64,000 nt of DNA. It comes from a virus. A model generated the notes under the pieces. That model ran no database searches and was not told the origin of the DNA. It saw only the letters and a list, made by a program, of their open reading frames with translations. Positions 9,401 through 18,670 of the stretch are shown here, in pieces (position 1 is the first letter of the stretch; the number at the start of each line of letters is the position of its first letter). Made by a program: the position numbers and the translations under genes. The DNA is taken from the IMG/VR virus record IMGVR_UViG_3300049846_001717, positions 1-64,000 of that record; one strand, 5' to 3'.

Positions 9401-10479
9401 TCAAATGATTGAATCAAATCGTTACGCTGTGTAACAATCGACTGAATTGCTGGATATACCGCTGATCCGGTGAAACCCGCGAGTCCACTGGATGATACAG
9501 CCGCAGCGACCGACGCCGATTGTTCGTTGATGATTCGGTTGAAATCCTCGATCGACAACAGTTTGTTTTTGAACGCGGCCAATCGATTGAGCGCAGAACT
9601 ATAGAATACGAACTGTGCAAAGTCCGCATAATCTACGTTCAACTCCGCACCCTCAAACGAACTTACAAACCATTGATCTCGAATTGGATCCGATGTGTTG
9701 ATTTTATCGAACGATCCGGTGGTGAACAACGTTTGTTTGGTGGCGTTTTCAATTTCCGCACCAGACCGACCCGCTACATATACGTTTCGATTTGGCGGTC
9801 GAAGATACGTGCGTGGTACGTCAACCTGTGTGTAGAATACGAAGATCTGATCCAACAGTGGTGTTGCCAATTCTCGAACAATCCAACCTGTCGAACGGAG
9901 GTTGACATCAACCGGCAGTGGTTGATACAGTTTGACAATTGCCGATGTTTGTGTGGTATCACCCGGTGCAGGTGCCCAATTCACCAACGTGGCTTGATAA
10001 TCTTGTCCGAAGTTCAGTAATGTCTTACCCCGACGCGATTGATCGAAGTAACGTTCAATACTCTGTGAGGTAAGTTTGTTGACGGCTGCTACTACCGCAT
10101 CAACCAACGGAATCTGAATCGGGTTGATCTGTAATGTGATAGGATACGTGGTTTGTATTGGCTTGTATGCCGGTACCGCCGCGCCTACTTGAATCTTTAC
10201 CGTTATGGTTTTATGTCCAGCTTTGACTTCCGGCCCCGGTATATCGATGGCCTGTGCAGCAGGCGGGAACGCCCGAACAACACCTAGAATTTTGTTGAGC
10301 TTTTCGACCGTGACCTGTGTATCAGGAATGGCATTTACTTGAGCACGTACCTGATTGCCCAAGAAATCCCAACCAACCACGAACACCAGAAAATCACCCC
10401 GTGTGTAAAAGTACGGAGTGTTGGTACGAATTCCATTATCGCGTCGAAGAACGGCAATCTGACTGGTAGTATACCGCAT
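6436..10479 (-). CDS. Large baseplate/tail structural protein with LamG-like domain
   Basis: A 1347-residue protein, the largest in the window. Residues about 595-755 look like a laminin-G/concanavalin-like jelly roll (IQLRFATS, YFHLALTRYGSTVSMSL, GTVDEFRMWSTPL). Such domains bind sugars in phage adsorption proteins. The N-terminal and central parts are tail-baseplate-like, with a stretch on DNMSSIYDRNSDPTEG reminiscent of long myovirus baseplate proteins. It directly follows the 151-residue gene with no gap. It may be the wedge or fibre-attachment protein that contacts the host surface; no exact T4 homolog can be assigned. Confidence 0.75.
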   Translation of the reverse strand: MRYTTSQIAVLRRDNGIRTNTPYFYTRGDFLVFVVGWDFLGNQVRAQVNAIPDTQVTVEKLNKILGVVRAFPPAAQAIDIPGPEVKAGHKTITVKIQVGAAVPAYKPIQTTYPITLQINPIQIPLVDAVVAAVNKLTSQSIERYFDQSRRGKTLLNFGQDYQATLVNWAPAPGDTTQTSAIVKLYQPLPVDVNLRSTGWIVRELATPLLDQIFVFYTQVDVPRTYLRPPNRNVYVAGRSGAEIENATKQTLFTTGSFDKINTSDPIRDQWFVSSFEGAELNVDYADFAQFVFYSSALNRLAAFKNKLLSIEDFNRIINEQSASVAAAVSSSGLAGFTGSAVYPAIQSIVTQRNDLIQSFDGYERFLYYESNVPYSSSFSGDGGAVDELYYLADATWPKISGSVVTVASASASGWISNIEAIAMAYDIQNVNRLANNLPEYLQSDERSESFLTFVDMVGHHFDTVKLYADNMSSIYDRNSDPTEGLSSDMVWTIADSFGIDLPNQYAIENLVDYTIGAQSEVDPAVYRTSVAETWKRFLHNQMYLLKTKGTATALRGLLNVYGVLPTTVQIREAATPSFYTTASYEVFEEQTNVLELSGSYVRIPFSGTFSTPNTIQLRFATSTARSASLFNVGNNWYVDVQPTAGTYGRVAFTDGASVVQSTDALELFSGEYFHLALTRYGSTVSMSLMRADDDGDIVEQAYTSFADPGFWTAGTTLYLGSSGSSAPFIGTVDEFRMWSTPLSSSVLSLHTQYPALYNGNATTSARDELLVRLSFNKPRNLGTTPFVVNESPYVAYHTASAALLQFSASGFTNEATYPYSMNTETRTVLRYAPNVGGTQFVSNKISIADPAQYRYLNTSGSSPVLSHNKSMVVLDDKFDAIQSDTTVGFYLSTTDAINDSIIRSIGNIDIQDYIGDPSNLYDTSYPDLKALNTLYWNNYAYSYNFNTFIRFVDTLLESLFLQAKKLVPARTRLLTGIVLESPILERNKIQYTLPELDTPMWEATPVTTQPTTVSSTYDTLNTVLDTTADTMNVEGSYDTLEASPIVTPTDIIDGYFLNLDDTIDLNQDDLVQAENLTIDEDSSRRAYINFLLRRFGATSIPQIPPQYQPYFVQLLSTLRPGSTVLVNTGLNDYLDENVLVNVIYPTVDFEYVGSTTYFTQIAGKIRVPSSAVVRRNQSALTDAGTWTRGTTYRAGQFVVQTGQTGSAEFGNSIEYVCTVAPSPTAFVSNNPPALDTDNWRKMTYVSEFRWDVRVASEVNGRVELTAASAGYTPFVGYDTKHYKFFEDRRLGTLRRKRLGCKSTDIDTFDGGPAIEIIPSAGDVLVVSTGAEPIQRNNNASGPVLTVR

Positions 10480-10935
10480 TTAGGTCACGGTCGAGGTAAT
10501 CTGTGGTATGTAAATAGGATTTACGTCAGCCGGAGGAGTTACCGTGAAGTAAATCTTGCTGGTTAGGCTTTGTTGTGACTGTGTGGACCGTTCCTTGGCC
10601 TCAACGGCATCGGGCACAAAGGTAATGTACACATCACGCAATGCGTCAACGGTGATGGTTGATTGTATCTGCGTGTCCGATATCTTGGTACGTGGATATC
10701 CAATATTCAAATAAGATGGATAATCCACCACAACCGTCAATGGTGCATTCGTGGTTTTGTTTTTGAAATAGTATCGTTTGAAGCTGGTTTGTGTTGATTC
10801 ACCCACATTGTACACCACCGGCATAGGATCCACCATATTCAAATCGTACATTTGTGCAGTTTGCATTGCACGAGTCGTTGATTCCGGATCGACGGCCGGA
10901 ATGGTTGTTATGGTTGACGTTGGTGCGAAACTCAT
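10480..10935 (-). CDS. Hypothetical virion-region protein
   Basis: A 151-residue beta-rich protein (RYYFKNKTTNAPLTVVVDYP, VDALRDVYITFVP). Its start codon overlaps the stop of the upstream 283-residue gene and its stop abuts the 1347-residue gene, so the three are translationally linked. No family is recognised. The sequence suggests an immunoglobulin-like or beta-sandwich tail component. Confidence 0.65.
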   Translation of the reverse strand: MSFAPTSTITTIPAVDPESTTRAMQTAQMYDLNMVDPMPVVYNVGESTQTSFKRYYFKNKTTNAPLTVVVDYPSYLNIGYPRTKISDTQIQSTITVDALRDVYITFVPDAVEAKERSTQSQQSLTSKIYFTVTPPADVNPIYIPQITSTVT

Positions 10936-11783
10936 GTCATCTGCTTCGTTGGGGTACTAGGTGAAGTAGTCACTTCATCAATTATTGTTGGAGATTCAAC
11001 AGTGGTGGTATCTTCTGGTCGTTTTGGACTCGATGGTAATTCTGGTTTTGGCGGTGATGGCACCGGCGTTGGAACTGGCGCCGGTGTTGGCACGGTAGGT
11101 GATTCCGGTGTAGAATTTTCAGCAGTCAAGTTAACAACAGTCGTGATAGTGGTGACTCCTTCGGGCAGTGCATCGATCATATTGATGTCAAACGTCAATT
11201 GCATCGTTGCAGTGGCACCGGGGAACAATGTTACATCCGATGGTACATAGTTGACACCCGGAATTTTGTTCACCGATGCCAACACCGTTATGGTATCTGA
11301 TGTATTGGTCAATTCAATCGTTGCCGGCAATACAGCGGTTTTTGATCCTTTGGTATATTGACGAACGATGGTGGAATTATTCACCGACACAAGGGAATCA
11401 AGATAGATCGTCGTGTCCGCCTCTGGCTCATTGACAATGTCAGTTGCCGATTGTGAATCGATAGCGTCCGTGATCGACTGTACCGACACGTATTGGAACG
11501 GTACGCCATCAACTCCCAACAACAATACGTTACCTGGCTCGCTCACTTTCTCAGGATCAGTACCAGCGGCCAGCGCGGTTTCAATTTCCAACGCTCGGTC
11601 TGCCGGAATGGTCAGATATTCCTTATTGTTGGTTAGTGTACCATCGGGTAGAATAAGCCACCCACTATACTTGGGCACAGCTTTATTCGCATTCTTTGCA
11701 AGAATGAATTGAATCGCTTCGTTTTGTTCTACCGTTCGTGCATCGGGTGCATCAGATGCTGGCGTGCCTGGTGGGAGAATCAT
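10932..11783 (-). CDS. Structural protein with Pro-rich C-terminal tail
   Basis: A 283-residue protein. The first about 210 residues alternate beta-type segments (ATIELTNTSDTITVLASVNK), suggesting a beta-sandwich domain. The last about 70 residues are a low-complexity Pro/Thr/Ser linker (PTPAPVPTPVPSPPKPELPS). Such tails usually act as flexible spacers in virion proteins. It overlaps the next gene by 4 nt. Confidence 0.65.
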   Translation of the reverse strand: MILPPGTPASDAPDARTVEQNEAIQFILAKNANKAVPKYSGWLILPDGTLTNNKEYLTIPADRALEIETALAAGTDPEKVSEPGNVLLLGVDGVPFQYVSVQSITDAIDSQSATDIVNEPEADTTIYLDSLVSVNNSTIVRQYTKGSKTAVLPATIELTNTSDTITVLASVNKIPGVNYVPSDVTLFPGATATMQLTFDINMIDALPEGVTTITTVVNLTAENSTPESPTVPTPAPVPTPVPSPPKPELPSSPKRPEDTTTVESPTIIDEVTTSPSTPTKQMT

Positions 11784-11794
11784 AATGAATTCAC

Positions 11795-12598
11795 TTAGTA
11801 TACGTTAAGTCGTGCATCAATCATGTTTGATGCTTGGTATTGCGTTAAAACTTCAACTACGGAGTCTCGAACATATTGGTCAAAATCCGCATCTTGAATT
11901 GACGGATTGGTGGTATCCAATGCCATATGATTGAGAATGCGAGGATACACATCTTGTATCAATTTATCAATCAACATTTGATACTGTGTGGTTACGTCAG
12001 CATAACTTACTTGTGTTCCCACCGACGATCGAAGTTCCTGCACTGCCGATTCCACCAATCCACGAGTTATCCCAGGTACGTCCAGCTTTCCAAACGTTCG
12101 GTCTACTAGTCCTTTTGCTTCCAATTTTGGCACGGATGGTACCACCCATTCTTGCAGTTCGGCACTCTTGGTGGTGTCCAACAACCGAAGACGTAGTTCG
12201 GTTCGGTCCGGACTAATAGCATCCACATACAATACTCGTTGGTCTGGCGAACCTACTTCGGTTCTGAAGAAATTCACCACAATTGAATATCGACCCTGTT
12301 CCAGTACCATATCTCGTACATACTGACCCATATCCAAGTTCACATATTCATACGTGCCCGTTATATCCACCACCGTGGTTAATGTGAGAGCGTTGCTGGT
12401 GGCCGGTATGTTAAGACTCGTTACAATATTACCATTGGAATCATATACCCACAGTTCGATCATGTCTCGTGGATCTGTGCCGAACCACACCGGCTTTACT
12501 CCCAATTGGAATAAATCGGTGTCCCGCGACGACAGTCGTGCCGGTCGGGTATTCAGTGTACTTGCAACGGAATCTGCAAAATTACGTTGATTGGCCAT
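11795..12598 (-). CDS. Hypothetical baseplate/tail protein
   Basis: A 267-residue protein starting MANQRNFADSVASTLNTRPA. The first half is beta-rich (IELWVYDSNGNIVTSLNIP); the second half is helical and ends in a predicted amphipathic region (VVEVLTQYQASNMIDARLNVY). It sits between baseplate genes and overlaps its upstream neighbour by 1 nt. The function is unknown; a baseplate wedge accessory is likely from context. Confidence 0.65.
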   Translation of the reverse strand: MANQRNFADSVASTLNTRPARLSSRDTDLFQLGVKPVWFGTDPRDMIELWVYDSNGNIVTSLNIPATSNALTLTTVVDITGTYEYVNLDMGQYVRDMVLEQGRYSIVVNFFRTEVGSPDQRVLYVDAISPDRTELRLRLLDTTKSAELQEWVVPSVPKLEAKGLVDRTFGKLDVPGITRGLVESAVQELRSSVGTQVSYADVTTQYQMLIDKLIQDVYPRILNHMALDTTNPSIQDADFDQYVRDSVVEVLTQYQASNMIDARLNVY

Positions 12599-12876
12599 TA
12601 GACAAAGTATTGAAATGTGGTACGTGATGCATCCATGACAATGTCATACTGTACTCGACTCCACACAGGAGTGGTCATGAGTATAGACATGTGTTGTTGT
12701 CGTGGATCGGCGCCATTGATCTGTATGAACGATGCCACATCTCGTGGCGCGGCCATTGATCCTGATGCCTGTGCTGTGACGGTGTCGGGCACAAATCGAC
12801 TATCCGTGGAATATTGAAGTTCGCCCTCGGCATAGCCATCGGTGTATACAATTTCCGGATTACGAATATTGGTCAT
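12598..12876 (-). CDS. Small hypothetical virion-region protein
   Basis: A 92-residue protein (MTNIRNPEIVYTDGYAEGEL...). It overlaps the upstream 355-residue gene by 4 nt and the next gene by 1 nt, typical of a tightly packed structural operon. No motif is recognised. Confidence 0.6.
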   Translation of the reverse strand: MTNIRNPEIVYTDGYAEGELQYSTDSRFVPDTVTAQASGSMAAPRDVASFIQINGADPRQQHMSILMTTPVWSRVQYDIVMDASRTTFQYFV

Positions 12877-13940
12877 CGATTCATGCTCACACGGAAGGTA
12901 TGTGCTAGATCAAATATCTGTTCATAATCTTGATCTACCACCTTGACCAACATCTTATAGTATCGACCTGGATACATTCCATGAATTGTGAACTTTGCAA
13001 AGCTTCCCGTTCCGTCCGATGAAATACGAGAGTAATCATCGAATGGAATGATAATGGTATTACTTTGTTGATCCACGATGCTGTAGTATGAGGTTACCGG
13101 CAGACGTTGTGTACCATCATAGTTGCTGAATTGTGTATCGAAGGTTCGAACTGGATATGTGTCCCGTACGGAGAAATCCACACGTACAACATCGTTCACA
13201 CGATATTCCGGTCGAAGATTTCGAGGCAACACGGACAATTGTGATGGAATGGACGATGCAGAAATAGAACCCGTGATGTACTGTTGGTCGTTCCATTTTG
13301 CAATCAGCTGTGGCGAATACACCGTGTGCGTGTTACGAGAGAAGAATCGAATATTGCCCCGATTGGTAATGTCCGCTTCACTTGATGATGGGAATCGTAG
13401 GCACAATCCATAGTTGTCCACGGTTCCCGAGATATGGGATCGAACGAAGGACGTAATATCAACGGTGATATCTTCTACTGGTTGTGCAATAGTGACCGAT
13501 TGTGTGGTAGCATAGGTTTCGCCGCCTGGTGTTGACCAGGTTGACCCCGATTGTCGAGATATCCACGTTACTCCATCGTTTTCAAAGTATCCACCTGCCG
13601 GCGCACGGCTGGAAGTGAATGGCGTGTTGGTATTTTGATAGTAATATCCCGTACCTTCTACCCAACTACGACTTACTTGTGCCAGTTCGAACGTCTGACC
13701 ATATCGAAGATCGTCCGCACGAGCAACAAATAGCTTTAGGTCAAATGATGCACTGGCAGGAATGGTACCGGCAGCAACACTGGCCGATAACGTGGGAATA
13801 TCAAATTGTATCAGTGATCGAATGATCTTTGCACCGGTGGCACTTTTACCGATCTCTAGAATTTCATCCAAACCGGTATTTCGCCAGTTGAACTCTTCAT
13901 AGAGTGACGCATCTTTCACGGGAACGTAGATTTTTCTCAT
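12873..13940 (-). CDS. DNRLRE-like beta-domain virion protein
   Basis: A 355-residue protein. Residues 1-220 resemble DNRLRE-type modules: a start with DASLYE, an IIRSLIQFDIPTL strand, an LAQVSRSWVEGTGYYY segment, and VDITSFVRSHISG with YGLCLRF. These modules occur in surface and stalk proteins of bacteria and some phages. The C-terminal third looks like a separate beta domain. It lies directly after the gp6-like baseplate gene, so a peripheral baseplate or fibre-network role is likely. Confidence 0.65.
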   Translation of the reverse strand: MRKIYVPVKDASLYEEFNWRNTGLDEILEIGKSATGAKIIRSLIQFDIPTLSASVAAGTIPASASFDLKLFVARADDLRYGQTFELAQVSRSWVEGTGYYYQNTNTPFTSSRAPAGGYFENDGVTWISRQSGSTWSTPGGETYATTQSVTIAQPVEDITVDITSFVRSHISGTVDNYGLCLRFPSSSEADITNRGNIRFFSRNTHTVYSPQLIAKWNDQQYITGSISASSIPSQLSVLPRNLRPEYRVNDVVRVDFSVRDTYPVRTFDTQFSNYDGTQRLPVTSYYSIVDQQSNTIIIPFDDYSRISSDGTGSFAKFTIHGMYPGRYYKMLVKVVDQDYEQIFDLAHTFRVSMNR

Positions 13941-13976
13941 ACCAAATGTATCCGAGTTTTATTATGGATGAACATG

Positions 13977-15911
13977 TTACTGTGACGCCGATCCAATAAT
14001 ATCACGTTCTGGATATCGGATTTCGAAAATCGTGGGATCCAACGACGGCCATATGATACCATTGTTCGTGGCCGACGGAATGTCATAAATGAAATCCTGA
14101 TAGTCGGAACCGTCTTTGTATTGATATCGATTGAAAATCTCAACGTTCACTACCGTTTGTACGCCCTCAACATTTCCCAATTCCAACCATACATCATTCA
14201 AAATGATTGGTTGGTTGATTTGCCAATTCTTTACATTGAAGAATTCCTGCATGGCATCGATACATCGTGCAATGACTTCATTCATGTTGTAGTTTTTGTA
14301 CACCACCACCTTGAATTTTACACCAATGTTGACCACGAACGCATCCAGAATACGGACGTTATCCGTTAGCATGCGATATTGATCAAGATATGACTTGAGA
14401 TTCTGTTTGGATTGTGAATTCAACGTGGTCAATGATCCGCGTGAATTGTATCCCAACACGTACAAGTTGATGATGCCCGGACCAGGTTGGTTCGAGACAT
14501 ACACACCTGAATTTGGTGCTTGTTGTTGTGAGGTTCGAAGAATTTCGTTGATCTGGTCATCTTTGGTAACGAATACCTTGGCCACCGATCCATATCGTGC
14601 AGGCATGGCATGTGTACGTGCGATGTAATCCTCGGCCGTAACCAATCGGTTCTGTGCGTTGAAGAAACCTAACGCACCCTGTCGAATTTCTTCGATGGTA
14701 TCACGACCCTTACCACCCGTAGCGGGTTCAGGATTATTGACCGCCAACGATTGAACTACATTACCCCACAATGCGCGTTCTTGTGGTGTAAATGCTGAAG
14801 TCGAGTTGGTTGGCGTGACCGTAATGACTTTGGTGATGGTATTTGACGCGGCATTGGATTCCACGCCACCACCCACGACATAACTGAACGTCAACGTGGT
14901 GTTGTTTGGTACCGAACCATACGAATTGGAGGATAGAAAATCCGATGGATCCAGTGAAGTGGAACCCAAGTTGGTTTGGTATTCACTGTTTGCCAACTTT
15001 CGTGGTTCTAGGTTAATGGTGGCATCCGAATCTTCAAGAATGCCTGATCCAAACTGTACTTCCAGCTGGAAGTCTTCGGTGTATCGTGTGACAAAACGGC
15101 GTGGCGTACGACGTAGCTTTAACACATATGACGGTGGTGTACTGAAATTGACATCATCATCCGATGCACTGGTGTTAACCGTGTCATCGAACACGAGATC
15201 TTGTGCTAGATAGTCCACTTGATGCCACGCGTTGTTGTCGCCGTCCACTACCGAGATGATATCAAGTACGTTAGTATCCGGTAATCGAATCGTGAGGAAT
15301 CGTTCTGGTGCACCAATTGTGACCGTGTGGGTCTTTATGGTACCCGCGACCACTCGTGCCTTTTTCTTGACCAAATACGTCAACGGACGATTGTTGATGT
15401 CCGTGGCATATACGGTAATTTCTCGATCGGCCGGATCGGCAAAGTTGACTTCTTCGATGGTTCGGAAATTCACCACAGGAGAGTCAACTGATGCAAAAAT
15501 TGCAGGCGGAGCCAATCGAACATAGTATTGTTCGTCGGGGACATAATCATCGGCCGCGCCCTTGGCCGGGCACAACTGGAACACATCCACATCGCATGTT
15601 GCGGCCGTGCCAGGATGTGGTTTGTAGCCCATCGATTGGGCAATAGCGATGACATTGTTTTCCTGTTGTGCATAGGACAACAGGTTTTCTCTGAAATTCG
15701 TGTCGATGTAGTAGCCTAACACATCACCGATATAGGCCGCCATATCCATAAACATCATGCCGGGACTTGCTTCGTTGAAATCGGCATTGGTGTTTGGGAA
15801 ATATACCTTTGCGTAATCGATCAGGTTTTGACGATGTTCAGCAAAAGTCTTGGCTAGATAACGTATATCACGCGACCGAGGTGCGAAGGACTTGTTAATT
15901 TTGACGGCCAC
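13977..15911 (-). CDS. Baseplate wedge protein, gp6/baseplate-J-like
   Basis: A 644-residue protein. The N-terminus has the gp6 pattern SRDIRYLAKTFAEHRQNLID with MMFMDMAAYIGDVLGYYID, found in myovirus gp6 proteins. Later, RLVTAEDYIARTHAMPARYGSVAKV is the baseplate-J signature. It forms the wedge ring around the tail tube. It lies 10 nt downstream of a gp25-like gene, the usual gp25-gp6 order. Confidence 0.88.
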   Translation of the reverse strand: MAVKINKSFAPRSRDIRYLAKTFAEHRQNLIDYAKVYFPNTNADFNEASPGMMFMDMAAYIGDVLGYYIDTNFRENLLSYAQQENNVIAIAQSMGYKPHPGTAATCDVDVFQLCPAKGAADDYVPDEQYYVRLAPPAIFASVDSPVVNFRTIEEVNFADPADREITVYATDINNRPLTYLVKKKARVVAGTIKTHTVTIGAPERFLTIRLPDTNVLDIISVVDGDNNAWHQVDYLAQDLVFDDTVNTSASDDDVNFSTPPSYVLKLRRTPRRFVTRYTEDFQLEVQFGSGILEDSDATINLEPRKLANSEYQTNLGSTSLDPSDFLSSNSYGSVPNNTTLTFSYVVGGGVESNAASNTITKVITVTPTNSTSAFTPQERALWGNVVQSLAVNNPEPATGGKGRDTIEEIRQGALGFFNAQNRLVTAEDYIARTHAMPARYGSVAKVFVTKDDQINEILRTSQQQAPNSGVYVSNQPGPGIINLYVLGYNSRGSLTTLNSQSKQNLKSYLDQYRMLTDNVRILDAFVVNIGVKFKVVVYKNYNMNEVIARCIDAMQEFFNVKNWQINQPIILNDVWLELGNVEGVQTVVNVEIFNRYQYKDGSDYQDFIYDIPSATNNGIIWPSLDPTIFEIRYPERDIIGSASQ

Positions 15912-15921
15912 GATAAATCTC

Positions 15922-16299
15922 CTAGAATGACAACGTTATGACGTCGGTGATTCTAACATTACTGAGTATAGAATACGCGATGGTGACACGTAGCCGATTG
16001 TATTCGGTGTTGGTGATAACCTGTACGTCGTCGATGGTGATGTAAGGCATCCAGGCACTGGCCGCCTCTTCAACGGATGCACGAACCTCCGATTGTATGT
16101 CATCGTCCATAGGTTGAAATATCACTTGATGGATATTGCAACCAAATTCCGGGAGCATCGGCCGTTCGCCCTTTCTTGTAAGTATCAAATTCGTGAGATT
16201 ACTCCGAACTTGTGTACGGACGTCGAATGCCTGTTCAAAATACCCGTTGTTGCCTCGCTGAATCGGAAGGCTCAGACCAATTGCGGCGGTATTAGCCAC
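15922..16299 (-). CDS. Baseplate wedge protein, gp25-like
   Basis: A 125-residue protein, normal for gp25/W-type sheath-initiator proteins. It shows NLILTRKGERPMLPEFGCNI, the hallmark of the family, followed by VRASVEEAASAWMPYI. It binds the inner baseplate ring and nucleates the sheath. It is placed next to gp6-like and gp5-like genes. The gene ends with TAG, so amber suppression would extend it. Confidence 0.9.
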   Translation of the reverse strand: MANTAAIGLSLPIQRGNNGYFEQAFDVRTQVRSNLTNLILTRKGERPMLPEFGCNIHQVIFQPMDDDIQSEVRASVEEAASAWMPYITIDDVQVITNTEYNRLRVTIAYSILSNVRITDVITLSF

Positions 16300-16825
16300 G
16301 TAACTTTCCCTTCTGCTTCATACGAGACATGAGTTCGGAATAATCTCTGGTGATGGCTTCCACTACATCCGGTGTTGCCATGGAATCTACTTGATCAATG
16401 GCGTCCAGTACGGAGGGCGTATCGTACATTGATGCATCGCCCATGCTGGCGGCGGTTTCTGCGAGAATGCCAGAGACACCAGAGAAGTTCGTTTCTGTCG
16501 ATTCTCCGATGCGGTCAATGGAGCCATATCCCAACTTCGACGCCATCGAGCGTCGGGCCGAGTCAGGCAGACCGCTTTTGAGGACGGCGGGTTGAATCGG
16601 TCGTGCCGGAGGGGTGCCAGAAGCGGCCGGGCGGGTGCCTGGCTGCGTCGGACGGCTCGGGCGAGGGGTTGGAGGGTTGACGATTCCTTCTGCCAGGAGG
16701 TTCGCCAGGGCGCCAGCCACAGCCTCTTGAACCAACGGTTTTACCAGTTTTGGTACAATTGACTTGACCTGTTTTTGTACCTCTTCGGCAATCATCTGTT
16801 GTAATTCTTGTTTCGTCATGGTCAA
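16292..16825 (-). CDS. Hypothetical helical/Pro-rich baseplate-region protein
   Basis: A 177-residue protein. The N-terminus is a predicted helix (KQELQQMIAEEVQKQVKSIV), then a Pro/Arg/Thr-rich linker (PTPRPSRPTQPGTRPA) and a helical end. The DNA of the linker is clearly more GC-rich than its neighbours. It overlaps the gp5-like gene by 4 nt and the gp25-like gene by 8 nt. It may be a chaperone or connector of the hub; this is inferred from position only. Confidence 0.6.
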   Translation of the reverse strand: MTMTKQELQQMIAEEVQKQVKSIVPKLVKPLVQEAVAGALANLLAEGIVNPPTPRPSRPTQPGTRPAASGTPPARPIQPAVLKSGLPDSARRSMASKLGYGSIDRIGESTETNFSGVSGILAETAASMGDASMYDTPSVLDAIDQVDSMATPDVVEAITRDYSELMSRMKQKGKLRG

Positions 16826-18249
16826 CTCTCTCTATATGAACTGATGGATCGAACGTCGCGGCCGGCATCATTCGATTTCACGGTGAAATTATCGTTGCTG
16901 AGGATCGATTCCAGTTGTGTACGAAGTCTCGAAAACTTAGCAGTATATGCAGCGCTAACCGCCGATGGTCCGCCGGTGGTGTTGGTGGCGTCCACGATGA
17001 TTCCTGGCGATCCCAATGCGTCCAACAGATCAGTCAATAGACGTTTCAACGCATCACCCAACACCAAAGGTTCGGCGGTTCCTGATTCAGAACCAATTAC
17101 TACACGGTTACTTACAATACTTATCTGGCCTTTTGCGGAAATCGTTTGATTTTGACCAGATGCCATCAGAATGTTCGATGTGGACGAGATATCCAAATCG
17201 CCGGTGGTCAATGTCCATTTATTCACCACACGATCCGTTCGGTTTCCGTTGGTCCAGGTGATGTGATCACCCGTGGCATCCATTGTAATATTTCCCATCG
17301 TGGTCCAGTGGATACCCGTTTTGCTGAATCCCATCAGTTTGCTGGCTTTTGCGTTGAGAATCAGTTGGCCACTGTTTTGAATCAGTTGCGATCCCTTGAA
17401 TTCCGTTGGAATGTCGGGTACACTGATGCCGTGAATTTTATCGTTTAAGGTGGCCGGCGTCAACGGTACTAGTTGATCGGATACCATCCACAGTGACGTA
17501 CTATCTCGATCGATGTCTTCGATCGTCGTGGCGAAAGTCGAATTGACGGATGTTGCACCGTTCACCGGTGGTCCGACTCGAATCAACATATTTGGAGATT
17601 GATCTACGGATGACGGAAACGGAATACCGGTCAAAGAATTGACTTTTCCGGATTTCCATGCACTACCGAATCGAATGGACTGGCCAGATCGACCTTCGTA
17701 GATGATATCACCTTCGATGTGTTTCAATCGATACACATTGGCGAGGTCCTGGAAATATGAACCCACAACATTAGTGGTAGGCGGCACCGATACGGTATAT
17801 GGTGCGGCCTGACCACTTCGAATGGTGTCCGTTCGAGCCGGCCCGGTATCAGGGGTCTTAGTTTCGGTTAATAACTCTTTCAGGTCCTGTGCCGTGACTC
17901 GGTTCGATACGTTGAATGTTGCAATGTACCAGAACCGGGTCATCGATTGAAAAACGTATACGATTTCACCTACCAATGGATACTGTGTTTGGTTGGGGTG
18001 CAACGGATACGCCCAACTCAGTACCGATTCATCCTTAAAATTACCATCGGTGAGTGGGCGAAATCGTACGGCGCCGACATTGTATCCGTCGGGGGAGTAT
18101 AGTTCGTGATCGTTGTTGATGATCGAATCCACGACAATCGCTTCTTGGAATTGATCATATTGGGTTTCCGTGCCAAGGCCTACCGGTGATAACGCTTGGA
18201 ATGGGTTGTATGATGCCCCGGCACGAATGTTACGATATCTTGGCTTCAT
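16822..18249 (-). CDS. Baseplate hub/spike protein, gp5-like
   Basis: A 475-residue protein. Residues about 20-110 look like a gp5 OB-fold (AIVVDSIINNDHELYSPDGY, NQTQYPLVGEIVYVFQSM). Later residues show short repeats suited to a spike stem (DHITWTNGNRTDR, DLDISSTSNILMASG, NQTISAKGQISIVSN). No lysozyme domain is seen between them, unlike T4 gp5. The lytic activity may come instead from the secreted lysozyme-like protein at 19726. Confidence 0.78.
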   Translation of the reverse strand: MKPRYRNIRAGASYNPFQALSPVGLGTETQYDQFQEAIVVDSIINNDHELYSPDGYNVGAVRFRPLTDGNFKDESVLSWAYPLHPNQTQYPLVGEIVYVFQSMTRFWYIATFNVSNRVTAQDLKELLTETKTPDTGPARTDTIRSGQAAPYTVSVPPTTNVVGSYFQDLANVYRLKHIEGDIIYEGRSGQSIRFGSAWKSGKVNSLTGIPFPSSVDQSPNMLIRVGPPVNGATSVNSTFATTIEDIDRDSTSLWMVSDQLVPLTPATLNDKIHGISVPDIPTEFKGSQLIQNSGQLILNAKASKLMGFSKTGIHWTTMGNITMDATGDHITWTNGNRTDRVVNKWTLTTGDLDISSTSNILMASGQNQTISAKGQISIVSNRVVIGSESGTAEPLVLGDALKRLLTDLLDALGSPGIIVDATNTTGGPSAVSAAYTAKFSRLRTQLESILSNDNFTVKSNDAGRDVRSISSYRES

Positions 18250-18631
18250 TTGGAATCTTGGTTACGGCCGACGACAGTTCGGTGGTTAGGGCCGTATCTT
18301 CGGCACGAGCATTAGCGATCAATCGAGCTTTTTCTTCTTCCGACATGAATCCTTCCGGATCCTCTTCAGTGTTTCGTTGGTATGCATCGGCAGAAATGAT
18401 ACGCTGGACGATGGTGGCGATTTTGACCAGTTGTTCATCACTTTTGACACCAACATCGATAAATTCACGAATCACGGGCGCAAGCATAACGGCATCACCG
18501 GGAGATTTGACCAGATCGGTCATCTTCTCGATTATGCCGTTAATTACTGCGCGTTTGGAGAGCGCATTGTTGTATATGTCTCTAAGTACGTCCGTCAGTT
18601 GGACTTGGTCAAAAATTACTGTGTCTTTCAT
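18230..18631 (-). CDS. Hypothetical protein in baseplate operon
   Basis: A 133-residue helical, acidic protein (DVLRDIYNNALSKRAVINGI). It overlaps the gp5-like gene by 20 nt. A good SD (GGAGG) precedes the start at 18631 and a CTATTTATAG motif lies 15 nt upstream, so it may be the first gene of the baseplate operon. No family is recognised. Confidence 0.6.
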   Translation of the reverse strand: MKDTVIFDQVQLTDVLRDIYNNALSKRAVINGIIEKMTDLVKSPGDAVMLAPVIREFIDVGVKSDEQLVKIATIVQRIISADAYQRNTEEDPEGFMSEEEKARLIANARAEDTALTTELSSAVTKIPNEAKIS

Positions 18632-18645
18632 ATAGCCTCCGTATA

Positions 18646-18655
18646 CTATAAATAG
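18646..18655 (-). promoter_or_regulatory. CTATTTATAG motif before the baseplate operon
   Basis: This ten-base motif is centred about 20 nt upstream of the ATG at 18631 and is followed by GTATACGGAGG. Its place between the late sigma gene and the baseplate genes is what a late promoter would need. Confidence 0.35.
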
Positions 18656-18670
18656 GAGACTGATATGGTT